From assembly GCA_977006965.1 (NCBI GenBank), contig OZ345368.1, forward strand, positions 2,046,001 through 2,110,000: a stretch of DNA of 64,000 nucleotides. Reading direction: 5' to 3'. Origin of the DNA: Phymatolithon calcareum (Eukaryota > Rhodophyta > Florideophyceae > Hapalidiales). Shown piece after piece: positions 10,367 to 20,559 of this stretch; positions within the stretch are counted from its first letter, which is position 1, and each line of letters starts with the position of its first letter. The position numbers were made by a program, and so were the translations under genes. The notes under the pieces were generated by a model. The model was not told where the DNA came from and did no database searches. It worked only from the letters and a program-made list of their open reading frames with translations.

Positions 10367-11542
10367 TTAGGATGTCCTCGGATTACGCCAGCTGCGCATT
10401 CGCGCCACTGATGTCAATACAAGGCCGGCATTATCAGCCGCTGATTTCCAACTTCCTTGGCTTTGCACAGCGTTCGCAATGTCGGTACGTCCTGCTGCAA
10501 GCAACTCTGCATACGTCGGCATGCGCCACCTCTCATCAGTCGTCTCTGCGAATGCGCGCAGCTCTTCTTTCAGGTTCGCAGCACTCTGCCAATACCCCTT
10601 GGCTTTTCTTGCCTTGCCGTTCGGTTTCAAGCCCACCGACGCAGCCAGGTTGTTGAATCCTTCGTGCCGATAAAGTGCGTTGGCCAGATCTGATCTCCCC
10701 ATCCGAATCATCTCCAAATTTGACGGCATCACGGTTCGGTCTCGATCCGGCTTCAAGCGGCTAAGTTCTTCGACAAGCTCCATCAACTCCGAGACACGGT
10801 TCTCTCTAACTGTCCAGAATCCACTTGGGCGTCGTGGATGACTCGGGCAAAGCCCCAATTGTTTCGCAACCACCAAACTGCCGCCATGCAATTTTTCAAT
10901 CGCCCCTGCAAGCCCTCGAGGCCCAGTTTTGTGCAACAGCGAGAGCGACGGCATGACTCCTGGTACGCCAAACTCATCGATAAATTGGAGTAAAGCTTTT
11001 TCCACATTTTCAAACCGACCCCAATATTTCCGCGAATGCCATCGAGCGGTCAAGTCAAGGAGACGGGCTACGCGTTGGACACCACCATGCAATCTGATCG
11101 CATACACCAAATCCCATCGTCGTGCTTCCGTTAGTTGCGACCTAGACGGCAGAAACGCGGCACGTGTGCTTGCGGTCCCGTTCCCAGTTTTAGTGAGCGC
11201 CATGAAGTCAAACAGTGCCTTGCGAAGATTATCGAAATCCTGCCAATACATGTCAGGACGTCTAGTCGTCAATATGAGACCAGCAGTTTCGGCGGCGGAC
11301 TTCCATGTTCCTTGCCGATGAACGGCCTCAACGACATCTCTACGTCCTGCAGAACGCAATTCAGCCTGCGTTGGCATGCGCCATTTTTCATCGGACTGGT
11401 TTGCAAAGGCATGTAGCTCCGCGCTTAGGTTTGCAGGATTACGCCAATAGCCACGAGGGCGCCTTCGTTGTTGCTTAGCGGCAGAGCCCGGATTCCCACT
11501 GGAATTTGAACACGAATATATTGGAATGATGAAGGCTATCAT
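10367..11542 (-). CDS. YW-repeat protein, paralog 4 (five repeats)
   Basis: The 391-aa intronless protein starts MIAFIIPIYSCSNSS at 11542 and then an Arg/Lys-rich linker. Five units follow: GYWRNPANLSAEL, MYWQDFDNLRKAL, KYWGRFENVEKAL, GFWTVRENRVSEL and GYWQSAANLKEEL. The fifth is again of the first type (RWRMPTYAEL ... WKSAADNAGL), as in paralogs 2 and 3. Repeat 3 differs from the rest in having PGVMPS and a KLHGGS-x-VVAKQLGL ending. Core residues (YW, EL, MP, GR-x-D, GL) are all kept, so the gene looks functional. It has the same orientation as paralog 3; the two pairs plus the hydrolase form a cluster of about 12 kb. Confidence 0.85.
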   Translation of the reverse strand: MIAFIIPIYSCSNSSGNPGSAAKQQRRRPRGYWRNPANLSAELHAFANQSDEKWRMPTQAELRSAGRRDVVEAVHRQGTWKSAAETAGLILTTRRPDMYWQDFDNLRKALFDFMALTKTGNGTASTRAAFLPSRSQLTEARRWDLVYAIRLHGGVQRVARLLDLTARWHSRKYWGRFENVEKALLQFIDEFGVPGVMPSLSLLHKTGPRGLAGAIEKLHGGSLVVAKQLGLCPSHPRRPSGFWTVRENRVSELMELVEELSRLKPDRDRTVMPSNLEMIRMGRSDLANALYRHEGFNNLAASVGLKPNGKARKAKGYWQSAANLKEELRAFAETTDERWRMPTYAELLAAGRTDIANAVQSQGSWKSAADNAGLVLTSVARMRSWRNPRTS

Positions 11543-12180
11543 CTGCCCTTCGGAACGAACTGGGTCTGCAGCGAAATGGAAAAGATAAATCCGAAAGTGG
11601 ATACCTTGGAATTCTCCAGCACCACCCTGAGACCTTTGTACCGCGATGGCGTATTGGAGATCAATCCTTTCCCTGGAGGCGCGGTATGAAGTCTAATATA
11701 TGCCGTTCGATGGCAATTGAGGGAACCGTGGACGGACGGGCACGAAAATCGTGAGGCACGTAAGGGCGCCTCATTGCATTTGGACAGCCACAGCATGAAT
11801 ATGCAGAACCGCCACCGTCAAGAGTTTGAAGAAGAAAACGAAATCATTTTCACCGCTAATCAATACTTCGGGATTCACAGTTCACTTTCAGCGGATCTCT
11901 TTACAGGGAAATCCACACACAAAGAGTAGACGAGCGTCGTGACAAGAAATAACTAAAACCCACCGAGATTCGCGTATCGACTGTTTTCGCAAAGTGGACA
12001 GCATCTCTGGCTTATCCAGATATCTGGACGCGGCGCAAGCGATAAGACAGGCGAATTATCTTCACACATATTGCGAACGTGACGTCAGTACCACCCAAGC
12101 GTAGTGCGTCATCACTTTTCAACGCATCGTCCTACTTTTTCAAAACTCTTCACTCCTATTGAATGCACCCGCCACTTCTG
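11543..12180. other. Intergenic, no supported gene
   Basis: Region upstream of paralog 4 and before the first mobile element. No coding or RNA feature is supported; it presumably carries the paralog 4 promoter. Confidence 0.4.
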
Positions 12181-12195
12181 CTCCCCGCATGCGGA

Positions 12196-12515
12196 CAGAC
12201 CCGGGAAGTCGCTAAACTCGCCCATTGCGCCATCGGCGCAGAAACGACTCGGGACGTCGCAAACTCCCATGTGCGTACCGTCGCTCGTCAAGAGACGGTA
12301 TACTCTGCGTGGCAATAGAAGCGATATGATTTTCCCCCTCGAGATCTCTTCTGTGAGACCAGAGGTAGGTTTTGGAGTTTTGCTGACTATGTCACTATTA
12401 GCGAAATGAAGCTTTTGTGTTCCGATTGAGTCCTAGTGTCTCGCCAGAAGTGTTGCCCCAGGCGTCAGCAAACGCATTGGTAACACTATAATAAAAATTT
12501 CCTCTTCTCCTTATT
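12196..12515 (+). mobile_element. Short retroelement D, copy 1, with 15-bp TSD
   Basis: A 320-bp unit bounded by perfect direct repeats CTCCCCGCATGCGGA at 12181-12195 and 12516-12530. It ends in CACTATAATAAAAATTTCC plus a pyrimidine stretch. A near-identical unit occurs at about 43366-43676, so it is a dispersed repeat with retroposon-type TSDs. It codes for no convincing protein, and I see no tRNA-type A and B boxes. It may be a SINE or the 3' end of an unseen LINE; copy 2 carries an extra tandem unit at its 5' end. Confidence 0.7.
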
Positions 12516-12657
12516 CTCCCCGCATGCGGAGCACCCTGCCTTGGCGCCTACGTTCACCCATCTCTCCAGAAGCTCCGCCACATTACCGTCACTCTACGTC
12601 TAATAACACGGTTGCGATGCCTACGGCTGATATTCAACCGAGAACCTCTTTGGAGAA

Positions 12658-12981
12658 TACGCAAGCAGAAGGTTCCCTCCAGTGAGCACGGCGCTAATAT
12701 CGGATACATTCGGAACGGCAGCAGAGCGTCACCTGGAGACCATACGCATGAACCTAACAAATTATGAACTGGACTCCGGAGAAATGCTAAGAACGGAGAA
12801 GGCATTAGACTCTATTCTACTCTACAGCGCCACCATAATTGACAATATGGAGAACAACGAGACCCTCTATTAGGGACCAGGCGATATACTAGAATGAACA
12901 AGTTATGAGAAGCTGCTCCCGTACAGTCTTAGGAGTGTCAATGAGGGCTTTCAAATAAACAACTAAACAGTTGCAAAAAAA
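12658..12981 (+). mobile_element. LINE-A-related 3' fragment inserted in B1
   Basis: Holds the last ~60 codons of a LINE-A-like ORF2 (TEKALDSILLYSATIIDNMENNETLY, ending at 12873) in diverged form, a 3' UTR and an A-tail. The outer part of its tail lies at 18522-18532. It is bounded by a 15-bp TSD, AACCTCTTTGGAGAA, at 12643-12657 and 18533-18547. It is strongly 5'-truncated, as is usual for target-primed reverse transcription, and was itself split by LINE-A copy 1. Confidence 0.75.
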
Positions 12982-13122
12982 AAAAACACTGGACAAATTG
13001 TAGAGCCGCGGAGCGGACCGATTGGACCAAGACAGAGTTCTGTGCTGCGTAGCGCTAACGACAAGGCCGCCGCCGAGGGCAAACCCCAGGGAAGGGGTTA
13101 TAGTCCCCTGGGGCACCGAACA

Positions 13123-15086
13123 ATGGAGTCAAATTCCGACTCCGGATGGGAAAATCCAGGCAGGGTCACAGCTGAGCCCTGGAGAACAGCGAAAAACAGA
13201 AGATCGACTCGCCGAGCAAGCCACCCGCAGGCGCCGGCGGAAGGGAAAAGTAGAAAATCACTAAATTTTGTGAAACAGCCAATTACGGACAACCGGTCCA
13301 CTGGGGCCACGACGCGCGCAAAGGCGCGTGGAAACGGAGCAAATATCGCCAACCGCGACACCACGAACAAGAAAGGCACAAACAGAGCCCCCACTTCGGA
13401 AACATGCAATGAAGCTGGGCCACTTCCCACCACTGTGAAGGATAACCCCATCAGGAAGAAGTTTGTAAAACTCCGCAACCTTGCAAAGTGCGCAAAGTGC
13501 AACAAGAAAGGAACTCTTAAACTGAGAGGCGGAAGTGCCCGCTCTCCTCTAGTACTGGAGTGCAAGGAGTGCCCGTTTTCCAGCAAGGACCCCGACGCAG
13601 CAGAGTTCGTATCTAACATCACCCAAAACCAGGCAGCTCCGGGTCAAGCTCTAGAGCAGACTGGAGCAGACACGGAGTGCAGAGACGAAAGCCAAGCTGT
13701 CGAGCGAGCCGCAACAGTAGGCCCGAGCACATTGCCGACGTCCCAATTTGAACCCGTTGTGAGTAACCTGGATTTGGACAGATGCTGTCCAGCAGCAGAA
13801 GATATGGGACTAAGGATCAAGGGAATTGAATCGGCACGAACAGCCTCAGAGCAAAAAATGGCCACCCTGGTGGATCGATGCCAACATTCCGCAGGCAGTA
13901 GAGATTGCTGCCAAGCAAGAGGGGAAGTACAAGCCCTAAAAGACAAGATTGGCGCCCTGGAAGGCAAAACAAAATCCACGGAGGACAAGCTGCTAATCCT
14001 AGAAGCAACTATCAGAACGTTGATGGAGGAAAACCGAAGACTCCGTCGCGGGGCTCCCGGTGCTATGGAAGACTCATCAACGGACGAAGCGCCCCATGGA
14101 GAGGAGCATGGTGCGAGCTCGACAGAACACCAAGCTGTAGAGAAATCTCAACCAACAACGCCGTATCGAGATGCAGCGCTGAGAAATCTCAGACACCAAG
14201 GGCCACAGAAAGCGCAAACCGAACGTGCGACAGGGATTCTTGAACGACCTGTAAAGCGACCCCGAGAACTCGACGAAGAGGAACGAGAGACAGTGGACAA
14301 TTTTACCAACAAGATGGGCAGTTTCATGCCACGCCATGGACCAAAACCAAAGATGGTCGCATTGTACTTCCGAGGGCTCCCGAAAGCTCCACGAGACGAA
14401 ATAGCTCATGCTGTGAAAGAACTACTCAGCAAAAGGACTGTCCACCACATATCGTTCATAGGAACCACGGTAATGGAAGTCTTGACCGAAACAAGAGAGT
14501 GGAATCATATCATTCCCCTTCTGAAGGAAGCAGGCTTGATTTGCATGTACAATTACAACGTATTCGAAAACGGCAAGAGGAAAAGACAGAGTGCAGAATC
14601 TGAGTGACCGTTGAAGAGGCATGCAGCGAGAACAAGGGCGCGCGCAAGGCAGTTGTAACAAATTACCATGCGAAAGAATGGTACAAAGGATTGGAAAGAG
14701 CAGCCGACCGCAAACTCAGAGCCATCGACATAGAGAAGGTTCGGAACTTCGACCAGTTTCCTCGGAGGCACCTGCTCCATCCAGACCTACGAAAAATCAT
14801 CGCACAGGAAAAGGCTGTCCCGAACGAGAGCGGAATGGAAAATATGGGTGTAACCGAAACGGAAGAGAACGCCAATGGCCACCCGGTTGGAGACTCAGGA
14901 GAAGGATCATCGACCAGTAAAGAGACCCCAACAAGCGGTACTGACGATTGCGAACAAGGCGTAGAGCACGCAGACAACTCGGTGACCAGCAAGCCCCAAT
15001 ATATCATTGGAGACCCAGACAAGGATGAAATACCTGTAACACCCATCGCAAACTCGGAGCAAGTCACGTTCCAAAATGATTTTTAA
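13123..15086 (+). pseudogene. LINE-A ORF1 (gag-like RNA-binding protein), frameshifted
   Basis: The frame opens at ATG 13123 and runs to a stop at 14605-14607 (494 aa). It continues in another frame from about 14604 to 15086 (~160 aa), so I read one ORF1 with a frameshift near 14.6 kb. Order: basic, disordered N-terminus; a C4 motif CAKC-x20-CKEC near residues 125-150, looking like a zinc ribbon rather than the CCHC knuckles usual in LINE ORF1; a long acidic linker; a coiled coil (heptads in LKDKIGALEGKTKSTEDKLL); and a compact domain with VALYFRGLPKAPRDEIAHAV that may be RRM-like. It would bind element RNA in the ribonucleoprotein. LINE-B ORF1 at 24.8-26.0 kb shares the layout. Confidence 0.65.
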
Positions 15087-18000
15087 CAAATATTGGAGAA
15101 TTGCAACAATGAATGTGGGGGGTTCTCCCGAGACCCCCGAGTACCTTCGAAAGTTGGTGAATAACCACGGAGTCGACGTGATTGGACTCACCGAAACACA
15201 TTTGAATTCTGAAGCACGTATCCGGACAGAAATGTTCACAATGAATGCCCCTAGACCCGAACTCGTCACACAAGATGGGCCCAACCACCAAAATTCCTCG
15301 AGTCACAGGCGTGGATCCGCGAGAAACTTTGGAGGCGTATCACTTGTCTTCCGAAGAGGATGTGGAGCGAAGCTTATCTTCAAGTACGCAAAGATTCATT
15401 TCCAAGTCCTCATTGCCCAAGTAGGAAACCTGAAAATTGGGGTGGTATATATGTCACCTAAATCCACGCGCCAAGAAACAGAAAAGTGTCTTTCGCTCAT
15501 AAATAGACATGCAAGAGGCCAGGCCATCATCTGCGGAGACTGGAATGCAAGACATAAATCATGGGATAAGAAATCCAACAGAAGAGGAAACCAAGTGGCA
15601 AAGTGGGCAGAAGAAAAAGGATGGATGCTAAAAACCCACTCGGAACCGACGTTAGAGACCAAGAATTACGCGAGTAATATCGACTTTTTCGCGACAAAAG
15701 GGATAACCACGTCAAACGCAAGCACTCCGTAAGATATTTGGACAGGAAGCGCACAGCACAAACCGGTGTGCATCCGCCTCAGAAGCTGACAAGACCAAGA
15801 ACCCTCCCAATCTAGAAGACCAGTCAGTATGCGAAACTGGAATGATAAGAAGCAAAGGATCTCGAACAAGGAGCAGATGAGAGATCTCATTGAAGACTTG
15901 AAAAATTGCACCTCTGCCGGAAAATTAGAGAGTATCTACAAGAAGATAGTAGAACTCGGAGGGAAGGCACGTCAGGACACAAAAGTCCAAAAAGTGGCCC
16001 GCAGCTACAACAAGGAGCTTCCCGCGATTATAGAAAGCCTCGAAAAGTGCAAAACCTCAAGAGAGTTGCACAAGGCATACAAGAAACTTGTGAAAACGTG
16101 GTGCGAGCCTTGGAGAACAAGGAAGCGTATTCCGGCACGATACAAATCATTCTGGAGCATTGAGCTCGACAAACTGGCCCTGAGACGAAAGAAACTCTAC
16201 AGAAGAGCCAGAATGACGCAAAGACCTGAAGACTGGGGACTATACCACGAGTGTAAACACCAAGTACGGACAAAGGTAAACAAGCGGAAATACGAACAGT
16301 ATCAAGAGTACATCTCTGAGCTAGAGGAGAAGGACGGACAAACCGCCCTGAAACAGCTAGCCAGGATGAAGAAGAAAATCAGAAGACGAACGGCAAGAAA
16401 TAAGATGACCGGAAGACCAATGAACAGTACCAGATTCTCCGCCCACATATCAAAAACATGCCATAGTCCCTAAAAGTGGCAACCTGGGCTGAGCAAGTTC
16501 ACATGTCCTAAAGACATGAGGGACACCATTGAAACAGCCATCCGGAGATCGCCAACTGGAAAGGCACCAGGCCTGGACGAAGTTAAGGCAGAGATGCTGA
16601 AAGTCAATGTTTCTCTGAATGCAGACGCGCTTACGGCCTTGTGGAGAGCCTGTGGGAGGTGTGGAGATTTGCCCCTCCACTGGCAGAAAGCACTCCCCGT
16701 CCCAATACACAAGAACGGGACACAAGAGGAACCCGGAAACTATCGCCCAATATCCCTGCTTAGCCAAGCAAGGAAAATCATAGAGACGGCCATCGATATC
16801 AAGCTGCGCAAGGTATACGACAACCACTGGTACCAACTTGGCTTCCAAAAGGGAAAAAGTACTGAGCTGGCCATTCTAAGGGCCACGGAGCTGCTGAAAG
16901 GAGGCCAGCGATGCGTAGCAGTCCTGGACCTGAAAGCGGCATACGACACAGTTCCGAGAAAACACTTAGTGAAACGAATGAGACAAGTGCTGCCTCCCGA
17001 GGTCTGCTCCATGGCCGAGGCATTTCTGTCACCCTCGTGGGTTTCAACAATTGGGGATGCCGACAAGAAGTGGTTTTTAGTGGACAGGGGTGTACCACAG
17101 GGGTACCCACTCAGCCCGAGTCTGTACAACATTTTTATGGATGAGTTCGCCGAGCGCATGAGCGAGGTCTCGAGCACATGGGCGGACGTCCCCGCTGTCT
17201 TATTCGAAGACGACGTTCTTCTGTCAGCGAAATCACCTGTTGCATTGCAAGGCATGCTGGACATAGCTACTCGGTGGGCCGAAGAGCGCGGTATGACATG
17301 GAATACGAAAAAGGGAAAAGGCGAGATCTTAGAATCAGAGGAAACAGCAAGCGAAACATTCAAACTGGCGAACATGGTCCTGACGCACGTCCCGGAAGTC
17401 ACCTACCTTGGAGTCTCCCTTGGATCCGAAGGAATATCAGACACGAAAATGATACAACGCCTGAAGAAGGCAAGGTCCGCCGTATATGAGTTGCGTACAC
17501 TTGGAATATTCAAGAAAGGGCTGACCATTCAAAAGTGCATCAAGGTGTACAAGGCACTAATCCAGCCACGTTGGGAATACGCAATGCATCTAACGCCATG
17601 GACAGAAGACGTTGAGAAGGCCGCCAAGGAAGTTGAGCAGACGTTCTTCAGCCAAATGTTTGGTCCTCTCTCCAGAGGAAGGTCAGACAGACTCCGACTG
17701 TTGTGCCGAATCCAAGCACCGAACCGAAGACGGGAAATCCTGGCCTTCAAGATGCTGAGGAGAACAAAGGGCAAAGAAAAGATGTACCTACAAAAGCCGC
17801 CTGAGAGCAGAAACAACCAAGAGCTCCAATCGACCAGGAACGACATTGCCGCTATGGAAAACAGGGAACCGTTTGTGGAAGCAACCAAACACATTCAAGC
17901 AAAGCAGTCTGCCGAAATGCTTCGCTCAAAATTCCTCGCAATGGAAGGAGATCGTCTCGAATTGAAGAGGAAGAGGAGAATCCCGTATGACAAGACGAGC

Positions 18001-18274
18001 GAGCTACCAGCAATCCTCAAACTCCCGAAGTTGAAGCACAGGCAATTAGCGCTTCAGTACGTCTGCGGAAGATTTCCGCAGGTGTCGAAAACAAGCATGG
18101 TGGAAAAATTTTGGAAACCGAGCTTGACAGCATATGGCAACGCTGGAAAACAATCTGTCAGGATACGACTTGAAAGAAGACAAAAGACCGGATACCGAGA
18201 GAGCACTTAACGAGCTTTTGCTATTCAGCAAGACCATCATAGAGTGCATGGAAAATGAAGAAGGACTGCTCTGA
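15076..18274 (+). pseudogene. LINE-A ORF2 (endonuclease plus reverse transcriptase), copy 1
   Basis: One frame from ATG 15076 encodes an APE-type endonuclease (MNVGG, LTETHL, ICGDWNARH, NIDFF), a linker, a reverse transcriptase (AVLDLKAAYDTVPR, GVPQG-x-PLSPSLYN, F-x-DD) and a ~250-aa C-terminal domain (ELPAILKLPKLKHRQLALQY ... ENEEGLL). Stops lie in frame at 15730 (TAA), 15787 (TGA) and 16471 (TAA). An extra T near 18110 shifts the last ~50 codons. The RT catalytic motif is FEDD where copies 2 and 3 have FADD, and GVPQGY replaces GVPQGS. No RNase H domain or CCHC knuckle is present. The canonical SDH near the endonuclease end reads AQH. The enzyme would nick target DNA and copy the element RNA there. 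Confidence 0.8.
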
Positions 18275-18458
18275 AATCAAGATACGAGAAGTTAACTAGA
18301 TGTCCCTTGGGACACAAAGCCAAATAGCGGGAACACCAGCAGCGAACCCACAAGAACACCTCATAGTAGGTAGGACGATCCAGGTTCCAAACTTTCCCCA
18401 CTGCCTATGGAAGGCGGTAGGTTTCAACGGTCTACACACTGGAAGGTAGCAACTGAGG

Positions 18459-18494
18459 AAGCCTTGCCCGTATATTCGTAATACTGTGAGGCTT
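18459..18494 (+). other. LINE-A 3'-terminal stem-loop
   Basis: AAGCCT (18459-18464) pairs with AGGCTT (18489-18494) across a loop containing CCCGTATATTCGTA; TTTAAATAAA follows directly. In copy 2 the stem is AAGCCC/GGGCTT (32522-32527, 32552-32557), a compensatory change. The position fits a 3' structure recognised by the element's own reverse transcriptase; function is inferred. Confidence 0.55.
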
Positions 18495-18821
18495 TTAAAT
18501 AAACTCCAATCAAAAAAAAAAAGTTGCAAAAAAACCTCTTTGGAGAAAATCAATACTAGGTGCATACTTTGGTGTCACAGCCGTGATTGAGCTGGTCGCG
18601 CTCCAACGCATTCTATCTTCATCCAAGATTAGTCCTGAAATTGAATATGAATGTAATCGACTCACCAGAGCACTTGTTGGGAGAGAAATACGAATCAAGG
18701 ATAAACTGAATAGTCAAACTACGTTAGTTTAGAAAATCGAGCGAAAGCGGCTCTGTTACTGTTGAAGAGAGGCCTTGGGAGCTTTTAAAATAAATCAACA
18801 CACATCCCTCTACGTCTAATA

Positions 18822-19752
18822 TCCCCGCCGCCGGGTTCCAGCGTTGATATTCTGTCGCAATCCTAGGCACAGCCGTGCTCGAAAATCGTTTTCACAGCAA
18901 CTACCCCATTCTTCATTTCTCAACTCCATCCACGAATCAGCGTCCAATCGCCACCCAGAATTGTGTGACATAGTTCATACTACCCGGTCATTATTTCGGC
19001 GACCCGCTTTTCAATGTTTTCCAGAACCACAAGTGTCAATTGTAGACGTTAGAGCTCTAATCGTCTTGTTGAACACGATGGCGCAACAGGGTTGTCGGAG
19101 GTATACAGCCCCGGTTCACCGAGCTCATAGGAATCTCTTGCAAAAGTTTACTGCACTCCCACGCGACCGCTCGAACGTACCACGACCCCCGCCGGCATGC
19201 AGAGTTTCTAGCCGAACTGGTCCGCGACTATGCATGCGGTTAAGCGCTTGTATCATATGATGTTTCCAATAGACTTGAGGACGTCATTGCTGCTTTGCTG
19301 CTTCATCAGGAATTAACCGACACGCCTCTCAACTACTGTGGATGATTTTTCAATCATCTTTCTCATGAGAACCTGGGCGGACCTTTCACAATAGGGCGAA
19401 GCTTTTTGAAATTTGAAGCTTCGGCTCTGTGACAGGATGTTCAATTTTCGCCCCAGTGCTGCATTTGCTCGAATGTCCCGTTGCAAGTAGAAAATCAGTA
19501 ACTTTATTTTTCTATTTTTTCAAAGACATCATTTCTCTTACCGAGAGCAAACGTCATGAATCTATTATCGACAAGTGGAAGACGATCAACGTGACCCTCA
19601 GCAGTGGAGAGAGACAATCACTCACTTCCTTGCCTGTTTTTGGGATTATCGATCTACAAGTTTTTCCTTGAAACCCAGAAAACTGAAAAGACAGGCACAG
19701 ACGCTATGCAAGCAACAAGTCGCAAACGTAACCAGTTTTGAAAATGTTCTCC
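18822..19752. other. Intergenic, no supported gene
   Basis: Host sequence between the nested LINE block and the next TIR element. The frame 18844-19260 has no motif. Nothing else is recognised. Confidence 0.35.
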
Positions 19753-20559
19753 CAGGCTTGGAACCAATTTAATTGCTGGAATTGCTGAAGGAAAGAGCAA
19801 TCGTGCAATTCAACTGTTCGTCGCTTATTCTTTTCAATTTAAACTGTAATTGGCAATCCATATTCCAATCGATACTGAAATTCCTACCCTTTACTGCAAT
19901 TAGTTTACTAATTAGCGAAGCCTAACTCTTCTTCGATTCCGTTCGCCAGGAACGACTTGAGATGGTTGTAGGGGTTTGTGTAGCCCTTGTTGTGCTCAAA
20001 AACGAACTCCGGTTTTGACTGGGAGGTGCATGTCTCTCCAGCCGGGCACTGAAATACTTGAAAAGTCACATTGGTTGGAACACCGGATCCTCGACGAATA
20101 TTGAAATCGCGAAGTTCTTCGCGGAGCTTCTTCATGAGAACTAGGACCACCTTTTTCTTCGACGGTTTGCGTGATGGAGGCGAAATGTTGAATTTGGCCC
20201 TGGAGATATTAACTTAGCAGTCTCTTTGCCTTTTATAGGAGTACCATCGTAGTTCTATGCAGCAGCCACTTTTATCTGATGCAATGTGCTAACATAGACG
20301 CATGTTGAAAGTACAAAAGGGGTACGTATTCAAATGCATCGAATGCGTAAGAAAACGTAGTTTTTTTTCTGATTCAGCATAAAATTAGAGAAAAACGTAG
20401 CGCAATACGTATCGCAATTGAATCTTCGTGAGAAATACGCATTGCAATTAGATGCTCATCGTACCTCGCAAATTTCAATCACGAGTCTATTGTACAATTA
20501 ACTCGAATCGCAATTAATTGCAATTAATTAGAATTGCAATCAACTGGGTTCCAAGCCTG
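19753..20559 (-). mobile_element. hAT-like TIR element, degenerate
   Basis: The ends are imperfect inverted repeats: CAGGCTTGGAACCAATTTAA at 19753 and, reverse-complemented at 20559, CAGGCTTGGAACCCAGTTGA. The CAG start and G/C-rich terminus are typical of hAT transposons. Inside, a minus-strand frame (19908-20150) contains CPAGETC ... GYTNPYNHLKSFL, reminiscent of the BED-type finger at the N-terminus of hAT transposases. The 8-bp flanks (TGTTCTCC and TTTCGACC) do not match well, so a TSD cannot be claimed. Assigned from TIRs plus the weak protein signal. Confidence 0.45.

Larger units (their letters stand above)
12982..18521 (+). mobile_element. LINE-A copy 1, near full length (5.5 kb)
   Basis: The longest non-LTR element in the window: a GC-rich 5' UTR, ORF1, ORF2 overlapping ORF1 by 11 nt, a 3' UTR with a stem-loop at 18459-18494, and a short A-tail. 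It inserted in the A-tail of the older fragment, giving a 13-bp TSD, AGTTGCAAAAAAA, at 12969-12981 and 18522-18534. Both ORFs are broken: a frameshift in ORF1, and three in-frame stops and one frameshift in ORF2. It is therefore a dead copy, but it supplies the complete domain order of the family. Confidence 0.85.
12606..18807 (+). mobile_element. LINE-B fragment (copy B1), split by nested LINEs
   Basis: The outermost layer of a three-level nest. Only 12606-12657 and 18548-18807 belong to it. The pieces join into sequence matching the 3' end of the minus-strand LINE-B copies (the ORF2 tail EYECNRLTRALVGREIRI) and end in GCTTTTAAAATAAATCAAC. It is flanked by a perfect 14-bp TSD, CTCTACGTCTAATA, at 12592-12605 and 18808-18821. 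It is a 5'-truncated insertion of about 310 bp before it was hit. Confidence 0.75.

Noticed and set aside
13098-14409. Antisense frames of 110-174 aa across LINE-A ORF1
   Set aside because: Shadows of the coding strand; hydrophobic composition arises from the complement of a charged protein.
16740-17402. 220-aa antisense frame across the LINE-A RT
   Set aside because: Mirror of the conserved RT frame; equivalents appear antisense to the other LINE-A copies only because the sense strand is conserved.
12658-18532. A single dimeric LINE carrying a 3' end at its 5' side (HeT-A-like promoter tag)
   Set aside because: Considered because one TSD encloses both parts, but the inner 13-bp TSD AGTTGCAAAAAAA shows two separate insertion events.
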